Shown here: positions 57,503 through 64,000 of the stretch, in pieces
How positions within the stretch are numbered: position 1 is the stretch's first letter
Layout: every line of letters starts with the position of its first letter
Assembly (NCBI RefSeq): GCF_001011035.1
Contig: NZ_CP011492.1
Location: 868,001 to 932,000 of the forward strand
Length of the DNA stretch: 64,000 bases
DNA from: Streptomyces sp. CNQ-509
Lineage (GTDB): Bacteria > Actinomycetota > Actinomycetes > Streptomycetales > Streptomycetaceae
Direction of reading: 5' to 3'
The notes under the pieces: generated by a model
What the model was told of the DNA's origin: nothing
What the model saw: only the letters and a program-made list of their open reading frames with translations
The model's database searches: none
Position numbers and translations under genes: made by a program

Positions 57503-57542
57503 TAGGTTCGTACGACGGGACTACCTGCGGAGATTCCGGAGA

Positions 57543-57566
57543 CAGCGGTCGTCCCACGGACCGCTG
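57543..57566. terminator. Hairpin between fadB2-type gene and CRISPR array
   Basis: CAGCGGTC at 57543-57550 pairs with GACCGCTG at 57559-57566. It could terminate the dehydrogenase transcript and also the leftward CRISPR transcript. Confidence 0.55.
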
Positions 57567-57596
57567 CCCTCGGATCGGATCGCCAGCCCTCAGACG

Positions 57597-58782
57597 GGTC
57601 TATTCCCACGTGCGCGGGGAGCAGGGCCCGGGAGCAGGCGGCCCAGGTGCTTGCCAGGTCCACCCCCGCGTACGCGGGGAGCAGGGTCTGGCCTCCAGCG
57701 CCACCTTCTACGACGAGGGTCCATCCCCGCGTACGCGGGGAGCAGCGGCCGGAGCCGTGGGCCACGGGCTCCAGCAGGGGTCCATCCCCGCGTACGCGGG
57801 GAGCAGACGGCTGGAGCGGGGGCACGCACGTGTCACTAGGGTCCATCCCCGCGTACGCGGGGAGCAGGCCCTGGTCAAAGCAGCCGTGGACAAGGGGACG
57901 GGTCCATCCCCGCGTACGCGGGGAGCAGCAGGGCTTCGTGAACGCGCTTGAGCAGCATCAGGGTCCATCCCCGCGTACGCGGGGAGCAGCACCTGTGACA
58001 GCAGCGGCCCGGCCGTCATGAAGGTCCATCCCCGCGTACGCGGGGAGCAGGCTGCCGCCGTTGTGGGTGCGTTCGGCGCTGGGGGTCCATCCCCGCGTAC
58101 GCGGGGAGCAGATCACGCGCTGGCGCGAGGCTGACCCTGGGGCGGGTCCATCCCCGCGTACGCGGGGAGCAGTACGCGGTGGCGCTTGGCCAGGACTGGG
58201 CCGAGGGTCCATCCCCGCGTACGCGGGGAGCAGGGCTTCGACAAGGAGACCAAGCAGGGTGTGATGGGTCCATCCCCGCGTACGCGGGGAGCAGGACTGT
58301 GGCGATTTGTACCGGCAGTGAGATTCGGGTCCATCCCCGCGTACGCGGGGAGCAGATTCAACTGGTATCGGCCTGATGGTCGCTGCGGGGTCCATCCCCG
58401 CGTACGCGGGGAGCAGGGCCGACTGGCTGACCCCGCACGCCTCCCCGAGGGTCCATCCCCGCGTACGCGGGGAGCAGTCGTCGCCTCGAAGTCGATGACC
58501 ACGAAGGTCGGGTCCATCCCCGCGTACGCGGGGAGCAGTACGGGCCGCGCTGGTGGGAGGTCGCGCCGGCGGGTCCATCCCCGCGTACGCGGGGAGCAGG
58601 TGAAGACCGATGGCGCGAAGACATGGGGGACGGGTCCATCCCCGCGTACGCGGGGAGCAGCGCACCCTGGCCAGCAAGGGCCAGCTCCCCGCGGGTCCAT
58701 CCCCGCGTACGCGGGGAGCAGGATCAAGGGCCGCCGGTACCGGCGTTCACTGCGGGTCCATCCCCGCGTACGCGGGGAGCAG
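57597..58782 (-). CRISPR. Type I-E CRISPR array, 20 repeats
   Basis: Twenty 28-bp repeats with 19 spacers of 32-33 bp and a strict 61-bp period, except the first interval of 60. On the plus strand each repeat runs GGTCCATCCCCGCG then TACGCGGGGAGCAG, a palindromic CCCCGCGTACGCGGGG core. Read on the minus strand it begins CTGCTCCCCGCG and ends GGGGATGGACC, the orientation of known I-E repeats, so transcription runs leftward. The leftmost repeat (57597-57624) has several substitutions and the second one (57657-57684) has one, as expected at the old, leader-distal end. All others are identical. The 29th repeat base is usually G/C but varies once. Confidence 0.97.
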
Positions 58783-59043
58783 AGTCACTGACCTGGGTGT
58801 TTATCGCGGGATGAGGTCGGTTTGAGCAACCAACGAAGATTCGGACATTTCCACCATTCGGTCTAGCCGGGACTGCACGCATCGCCTCAGGTACAGCTCA
58901 GCGTACGTCCATCAAGGGCTCCCGCCCGGGCAAGCAGAACGAGTGAGTGGCCGTCGGGCGCGGGGAGGGAAGCAACAGCTTCGAGGAGCAAAACCATAAG
59001 ACGTCGATCACTAGCATGAATTATCAGACAGAATCACTCAACG
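58783..59043 (-). promoter_or_regulatory. CRISPR leader and cas3 promoter region
   Basis: 261 bp between the newest repeat and cas3, clearly more AT-rich than the window average (for example AATTATCAGACAGAATCAC). It must hold the leftward array promoter and leader and the rightward cas promoter. On the minus strand TTGGTTGC and CGATAAAC lie 36-60 bp before the first repeat as possible promoter elements. Confidence 0.6.
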
Positions 59044-62034
59044 ATGTTATCCGTCACCTCGTCACCGGGTCTAATGCACGGCATGAACGACAGGCCGTCG
59101 GATCCGGCACGTATCGGTGAGCGATTGTCCTCGCCCGCCCGAGCGGTGTGGGCGAAGTCCGACCAGCACGAGGGCGGCAGGAGCGGTGCGTGGCTGCCAC
59201 TTTGGCGGCACATGGCGGACAGCGGTGCCGTGGCAGGGCGTCTCTGGGATGACTGGTTGCCGCGTCAGGTACGGCGGTCTGTGGCCGAGGCTCTGCCGGG
59301 CGGGGAGGCGGATGCGCGGCTTGTGGCCGTGTGGCTGGCGACAGTGCATGACATTGGTAAAGCCACGCCGGCCTTCGCCTGCCAGGTGGAGGATCTCGCC
59401 GGCGTCATGCATGACCACGAGCTGGTGATGCCGACCCGCCGTCTGCTTACCGAGCGCAGCACGGCGCCACACGGCCTGGCCGGACAGATCCTCCTGGACG
59501 AGTGGCTGGAGGCGCGCGGCGGGTTCGCGAAGGACGCACGCGGACAGTTCACCGTGGTCGTCGGCGGGCACCACGGTGTGCCACCGGACGCCGGGCAGGT
59601 GAGACACCTGCGTGGCAGGACCGATCTGTTACGCACGCGCGGGGCGTCGGAGGCCGTGTGGCGGGGTGTCCAGACGGAGTTGCTGGACGCCGCTGCCGAG
59701 GCGTGCGGGGTTCGGGACCGTCTCTCGGCCTGGAGAGACGTACGGCTTCCCCAGCCCGTTCAGGTGCTGCTGTCGGCGACGGTCATCGTGGCCGACTGGA
59801 TTGCGAGCAACTCCGATCTCTTCCCCTACTTCCCCGACGCGCAAGGACAGACCTCCGCCGAGCGGATCGATGCCGCCTGGCGCGGGCTCGAACTTCCCGC
59901 TCCCTGGCGTGCGGTGGTCCCGCCGGCAGAATCTGACGACCACTACGGCACCCGGTTTACCCTCCCCTCCGGCGCGCAGGTGCGTCCGGTGCAGGCTGCG
60001 GCGGTGGAGCTGGCTCGCGACATGCCCGAGCCGGGTCTGCTGATCGTCGAAGCCCCGATGGGTGAAGGGAAGACGGAGGCGGCGCTGGCGGTGGCGGAGG
60101 TGTTCGCGGCGCGATCGGGCGCCGGCGGGTGCTTCTTCGCTCTGCCGACCAGGGCGACGGGTGACGCGATGTTCCCCCGGCTCCGGGACTGGTTGGTCCG
60201 GCTGCCGGATGAAGACCGGGAGCGTGGCGCGCACTCCGTGTTCCTGGCCCATGCCAAGTCCGCGCTCAATCCGCACTACACCTCGCTGATGAGAGCTCCC
60301 TCCCGCCCGTTGGCCGTGGAGACGGACGACCCGCGGACGAGGGGATCGCATCGCGTCGACGGACGCGTCGTGCACACCGCGGAACTGGTGGCACACCAGT
60401 GGCTGCGCGGCCGGAAGAAGGGGATGCTCTCCTCTTTCGTCGCGGGCACGATCGACCAACTCCTCTTCGGCGCGCTGAAGTCCCGCCATCTCGCCCTGCG
60501 CCACCTCGCGCTGGCCGGGAAGGTAGTCGTGATCGATGAGGCGCACGCGTACGACGCGTACATGGGTACCTATCTGGACGGAGCACTGGCCTGGCTGGGC
60601 GCCTACCGGGTGCCAGTCGTAGTGCTCTCGGCGACGCTCCCTGCGGCGCGTCGCCGGGAGCTGGCCCGCGCGTACGCCGGCGCACAGGCGTATCAGGAGA
60701 CTCTGCGGCCGGACGGGGCGGCGCATGTGTACCCGCTGCTTACCGCCGTCTCGGCGGGCGGTCGGGCGGTTGAACGCGCGCCGGTGGCCTCCGGACGCGC
60801 TACGCAGGTGGCGGTCGAGGCGTTGGCGGACAGCCCGGAGGTTCTCGCCGAACGTCTGGCCGGTGAACTCGATGGTGGCGGTTGCGCTTTGATCGTCCGC
60901 AACACGGTGGACCGTGTGCGGGATACCGCCGCCGTCCTGCGGGCCCGCTTCGGCGCGGAGGCGGTGACGGTCGCTCACGCGCGCTTCGTGGACCTGGACC
61001 GTGCCGCCAAGGACGCCGACCTTCGCGAGCGCTTCGGGCCGCCGGAGACCTGTTCTGGACGGCGGCCGGAGAACGCACACATCGTGGTGGCCAGTCAGGT
61101 CGCCGAGCAGTCCCTGGACGTGGACTTCGACCTCCTGATCACCGACCTGGCCCCGGTGGACCTCATCCTCCAGCGGATGGGCCGTCTGCACCGCCACAAG
61201 CGGGAGCGTCCGCCCCGCCTACAGACCGCCCGCTGCCTGATTACCGGCGTCGAGCCGGATGACGGGGGCGGGCGGTGGACGGCCCCTGACGGGCCGCCTC
61301 CCGTCCCTGTCCGCGGATCGGCGGCAGTGTACGGGGCATGGCCGCTGCTGCGCGCCGCGGCGGTGCTCCGGCCGTACCTGGCAGGCGGAGGTCGCCCGGT
61401 GAGGCTCCCGACGGACATCTCCCCGTTAGTACAGGACGCCTACGGCGCCGCCCTCCTGGGCCCGACGGGCTGGCAGGACGCTCTGGCTGCAGCGGAGAAG
61501 TCCGACGAGGCACGGCGGGTCCAGCAGAAGAAGAAGGCCAGGACCTACCGGCTCGCCGCTCCCAAGACGCCGGGGCGGTCCCTGCTGGGCTGGATCGACG
61601 CCGGTGTAGGCGACGCGGATGACAGTCCGGCCGGGCGGCAGCAGGTACGCGATACCGAGGACAACCTGGAGGTACTCGTCGTGCAGCGCACCGCCGACGG
61701 AATGCTGCGCACTCTCCCGTGGCTGCCTCCGGACGAACGCGGGCGGCGCCGCGGCGGGCTGGAGCTCTCCACCGACGCCCCGCCGGATCCGCACCGCGCC
61801 CGGGTGGTCGCGGCCAGCGCGTTGCGGCTGCCGCGCCACTTCAGCCATGCGACCGCGGACCGTGCCGTGGCGGAACTGGAGGAGCTATACATCGGCGCCT
61901 GGCAGGGACGCGACTGCCACTGGCTGGCCGGGGAGCTGATCCTGGCGCTGGACGAGGAGTGTCAGTGCTCTCTGGCAGGCTTCACACTGCACTACTCGCC
62001 CGATGACGGTCTTGAGGTGACCCGTGTCCCCTGA
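59044..62034 (+). CDS. cas3: CRISPR-associated nuclease-helicase Cas3
   Basis: 996 residues. The N-terminal HD nuclease domain shows ATVHDIGKATPAF near residue 100 and VVGGHHGVPP near 180. The helicase has Walker A APMGEGKTEA near residue 335, FALPTRATGDAM, DEAH box VVIDEAHAYDAYMG near 497, VLSATLPAARR, and motif VI ILQRMGRLHRH. Cascade recruits it to degrade invading DNA. Possible starts are the ATGs at 59044, 59074 and 59083; none has a strong ribosome site, so the first is given. It overlaps cas8e by 11 bases. Confidence 0.96.
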   Translation: MLSVTSSPGLMHGMNDRPSDPARIGERLSSPARAVWAKSDQHEGGRSGAWLPLWRHMADSGAVAGRLWDDWLPRQVRRSVAEALPGGEADARLVAVWLATVHDIGKATPAFACQVEDLAGVMHDHELVMPTRRLLTERSTAPHGLAGQILLDEWLEARGGFAKDARGQFTVVVGGHHGVPPDAGQVRHLRGRTDLLRTRGASEAVWRGVQTELLDAAAEACGVRDRLSAWRDVRLPQPVQVLLSATVIVADWIASNSDLFPYFPDAQGQTSAERIDAAWRGLELPAPWRAVVPPAESDDHYGTRFTLPSGAQVRPVQAAAVELARDMPEPGLLIVEAPMGEGKTEAALAVAEVFAARSGAGGCFFALPTRATGDAMFPRLRDWLVRLPDEDRERGAHSVFLAHAKSALNPHYTSLMRAPSRPLAVETDDPRTRGSHRVDGRVVHTAELVAHQWLRGRKKGMLSSFVAGTIDQLLFGALKSRHLALRHLALAGKVVVIDEAHAYDAYMGTYLDGALAWLGAYRVPVVVLSATLPAARRRELARAYAGAQAYQETLRPDGAAHVYPLLTAVSAGGRAVERAPVASGRATQVAVEALADSPEVLAERLAGELDGGGCALIVRNTVDRVRDTAAVLRARFGAEAVTVAHARFVDLDRAAKDADLRERFGPPETCSGRRPENAHIVVASQVAEQSLDVDFDLLITDLAPVDLILQRMGRLHRHKRERPPRLQTARCLITGVEPDDGGGRWTAPDGPPPVPVRGSAAVYGAWPLLRAAAVLRPYLAGGGRPVRLPTDISPLVQDAYGAALLGPTGWQDALAAAEKSDEARRVQQKKKARTYRLAAPKTPGRSLLGWIDAGVGDADDSPAGRQQVRDTEDNLEVLVVQRTADGMLRTLPWLPPDERGRRRGGLELSTDAPPDPHRARVVAASALRLPRHFSHATADRAVAELEELYIGAWQGRDCHWLAGELILALDEECQCSLAGFTLHYSPDDGLEVTRVP

Positions 62035-63775
62035 CGCCCAGGAACCGGTTCGTGAGGCCGAGGCGGTGCCCTCCTTCGACCTGACCACACAGCCGTGGCT
62101 GCCGGCGCTGCTGCGCAACGGCACGGAGGCGAACCTGTCCCTGACCGAGGTGTTCGAGCGAGCCGACGACATCCGGCGGATTCCGGGCGACCTGCCCACC
62201 CAGGAGTTCGCCCTGGTCCGGCTGCTGCTGGCGGTGCTGTACGACGCGCTGGAAGGTGGACCGCCGACGCGGGACGCGTGGGCGGAGCTGTGGGAGGCAG
62301 GTCCGGAGGGCTTCCCGGCCGAGCAGGTGGTGGCATACCTGTCCGAGCATCGGGAGCGGTTCGACCTGCTGCACCGGGAGCGCCCCTTCTTCCAGGTGGC
62401 GGACCTGCGGACAGCAAAGGACGAGGTCTTTTGCCTGGACCGGATCGTCGCGGACGTCCCCAACAACGACCGCTTTCTCAGCATGCGGGCGCACGGCGCA
62501 CAGCGGTTGTCCTTCGCCGAGGCGGCCCGCTGGGTGGTTCACGCACACGCCTGGGACGTCTCGGGCATCAAAACCGGTGCCGTGGGTGACCCGCGGCTCA
62601 AGGCGGGCAAGGTCTATCCGCAGGGCGTCGGATCGGTTGGGATGCTCGGCGGCGTCCTCGCGGAGGGGGACACTCTGCGCGAGACGCTCCTGATGAACCT
62701 GATTCCCCGCGAGGACGACGACCTGCTGCGGCACGATGACGAGGACCAGCCCGTCTGGCGCCGTCCGCAGCCGCTCGGGGCAGCTCCGTTGCCCGAGCCC
62801 GAAGCCGGGCCGTACGGGCCACGCGGCCTGTACACCTGGCCCGCCAGACGGGTGCGGCTGCATCATGACGGCCGTGAAGCGTACGGCGTGGTGCTCGCCT
62901 ACGGGGACCCGCTTCCCTATCGGGACATGCACGGCTGTGAGCCGATGACCGGCTGGCGGCGCAGCGCGCAGCAGGAGAAGAAGCTGCGGACCAGCCCGGT
63001 CTACCTCCCGCGCACCCATGATCCGGCCCGCGCCGCCTGGCGGGGTCTGGCCTCGCTGATCACCGGCTATCCGCCCGAAGCAGCGCAGCGTGCCGCCGAC
63101 CGGGGCGCGGCACCGGGCCTCACCCCTCGTGTACTGGAGTGGCTGGGTCGCATGGCGGAAGAAAGTGCCGTGCTGGGCCAGGACCATCTGCTGAGGGTGC
63201 GGCTGCTGGGCTGCGTGTACGGCACCCAACAATCGGTGGTCGCCGATGTGGTGGACGACAGCCTGAGCCTGTCCGTGGCACTGCTCTCGCAGCGGGGCAG
63301 CAGGCTGCGGGACACGGCGGTACGGGCCGTACAACTCGCCGAGACCGCGGTCTGGCTGCTGGGCAACCTCGCCGCGGGGCTCGCCGAGGCCGCGGGCGCC
63401 GAGCAGGCGACGCCGCGGGCGGAGGCCCGCGACCGGGGCTTCGGCGAGCTGGAAGGCGCCTTCCTCCCGTGGCTGGCGACGCTCAAGTCCGGTGCGGATG
63501 ACCAGGAACAGCTGGAGAGCTGGCGCCGCACCGCGCACGACCGGGTGCGCGCGCTCGGCTCGGAGCTGGTCGAGTCCGCCGGCGAGGCCGCCTGGGAAGG
63601 CCGCGTGCTGCCGACCGCGAAGGGCGGCACGTACTGGCTGAACGCCGCAAGCGTGGAACGCGGATTCCGCAGCGAATTGCGCAAGCGCGTGCTGGCGCCG
63701 GAGGACGACGGCCCCCCACCCGGCCCCGCTGGCGATGCCCCCTCACCAAGCCGACCAGAGGAGCCCGCGCCATGA
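62024..63775 (+). CDS. casA: Type I-E Cascade large subunit Cas8e (Cse1/CasA)
   Basis: 583 residues. The N-terminus FDLTTQPWLPALLRNG, followed by LSLTEVFERADDIRRI, is diagnostic for Cse1; LHRERPFFQVADL and IKTGAVGDPRLKAGKVYPQG are conserved further in. Cse1 recognises the PAM and recruits Cas3. The GTG start has GAGGT upstream and lies inside the end of cas3. The Pro-rich C-terminal tail (about 25 residues) is longer than usual. Confidence 0.95.
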   Translation: MSPDAQEPVREAEAVPSFDLTTQPWLPALLRNGTEANLSLTEVFERADDIRRIPGDLPTQEFALVRLLLAVLYDALEGGPPTRDAWAELWEAGPEGFPAEQVVAYLSEHRERFDLLHRERPFFQVADLRTAKDEVFCLDRIVADVPNNDRFLSMRAHGAQRLSFAEAARWVVHAHAWDVSGIKTGAVGDPRLKAGKVYPQGVGSVGMLGGVLAEGDTLRETLLMNLIPREDDDLLRHDDEDQPVWRRPQPLGAAPLPEPEAGPYGPRGLYTWPARRVRLHHDGREAYGVVLAYGDPLPYRDMHGCEPMTGWRRSAQQEKKLRTSPVYLPRTHDPARAAWRGLASLITGYPPEAAQRAADRGAAPGLTPRVLEWLGRMAEESAVLGQDHLLRVRLLGCVYGTQQSVVADVVDDSLSLSVALLSQRGSRLRDTAVRAVQLAETAVWLLGNLAAGLAEAAGAEQATPRAEARDRGFGELEGAFLPWLATLKSGADDQEQLESWRRTAHDRVRALGSELVESAGEAAWEGRVLPTAKGGTYWLNAASVERGFRSELRKRVLAPEDDGPPPGPAGDAPSPSRPEEPAP

Positions 63776-64000
63776 CCACCAGCAGCCCCACGCCCACTAC
63801 AGCGCGGTGGGACGCGTACGAACCTGGGCTCGCCGGCCGTACGGTACGGGCGTGCCTGGAGCCGATCCAGCGCGGCTATGTGTCGAACGATGAGCCGTGG
63901 GCCGTTGCCCGGCTCGCCCAGCTCCGGCGCGGCGCGGGGAAGGCACCGGAGGAGGTCCCGGAGCTGTTCGGCCTGATCGACATGGATGCGCTCTACACGC
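63772..64000 (+). CDS. casB: Type I-E Cascade small subunit Cse2 (CasB), N-terminal part
   Basis: The first 76 codons; the gene runs off the window. It begins with ATG overlapping the cas8e stop (ATGA) and has AGAGGAG upstream. RWDAYEPGLAGRTVRACLEPIQ and AVARLAQLRRGAGK fit the start of Cse2, which stabilises the non-target strand. Gene order cas3-cse1-cse2 is the standard type I-E order, so cas7, cas5, cas6, cas1 and cas2 are expected beyond the window. Confidence 0.9.
   Translation, partial: MTTSSPTPTTARWDAYEPGLAGRTVRACLEPIQRGYVSNDEPWAVARLAQLRRGAGKAPEEVPELFGLIDMDALYT

Noticed and set aside
57610..58825. Several open frames of 60-240 codons on both strands over the CRISPR array
   Set aside because: They translate to the repeat (PRTRGA, PAYAG, HPRVRGEQ units every 20 residues). 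They are products of the 61-bp period, not genes.

Overview
The window is high-GC actinobacterial DNA, most probably from Streptomyces or a close relative. The support is very strong third-position GC bias, frequent GTG and TTG starts, a streptogrisin-type protease, long Ala/Pro-rich linkers, argCJBDR gene order and a cobT fused to bluB. About 60 genes, four tRNAs and one CRISPR array can be supported.

Layout. Positions 1-4.5 kb hold the end of a CGNR zinc-finger regulator, small membrane proteins, a DsbA-like protein, a GNAT acetyltransferase and pabB-pabC. A tRNA cluster (Gly-Cys-Val) follows at 4.7-5.0 kb, then an Eis-like acetyltransferase, a secreted S1 protease behind a perfect LacI-type palindrome, and a second tRNA-Val. 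From 8 to 12.8 kb lie a zinc-ribbon protein, a phosphotransferase, a Ser/Thr kinase and an rRNA methyltransferase. From 12.8 to 20.3 kb is a cobalamin/siroheme block on the minus strand (cobL, bluB-cobT fusion, cysG/cobA). From 20.5 to 24 kb are a GNAT and a methionine ABC transporter, in which the permease and the substrate-binding protein form one polypeptide and a Cys/Met-rich leader peptide lies upstream. From 24 to 29 kb are membrane proteins, a Tat-exported GDPD phosphodiesterase and an acyltransferase. From 34.6 down to 27.9 kb runs one tightly packed minus-strand operon: secreted peptide, MoxR, DUF58, a doubtful ORF, VWA protein, HtrA-like protease, response regulator and histidine kinase.

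From 35.7 to 49.1 kb the arginine pathway is split into two minus-strand units, argGH and argCJBDR, each with a promoter overlapped by an ARG-box-like element. Between them lie a DASS transporter divergent from a beta-decarboxylating dehydrogenase, a TetR/SMR efflux pair with an operator inside the promoter spacer, and a 650-bp GC-rich repetitive gap. From 49.4 to 57.5 kb are an unusual Ser/Thr kinase-Hsp70 fusion, a cholesterol-oxidase-like GMC flavoenzyme beside what may be a TetR remnant, a histidine-phosphatase-fold protein lacking its catalytic histidines, a GNAT, DUF1918, a Tat-exported glycosidase-like protein and 3-hydroxyacyl-CoA dehydrogenase.

The right end (57.6-64 kb) is a type I-E CRISPR-Cas locus: 20 repeats at a 61-bp period, a leader, then cas3, cas8e and the start of cse2. 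The repeat orientation and the decayed repeats at the left end indicate that the array is transcribed leftward, away from cas3. The features most worth following up are the kinase-Hsp70 fusion, the MetI-MetQ fusion with its leader peptide, and the MoxR-to-two-component-system operon. All annotation is from reading the sequence; no database search was run.
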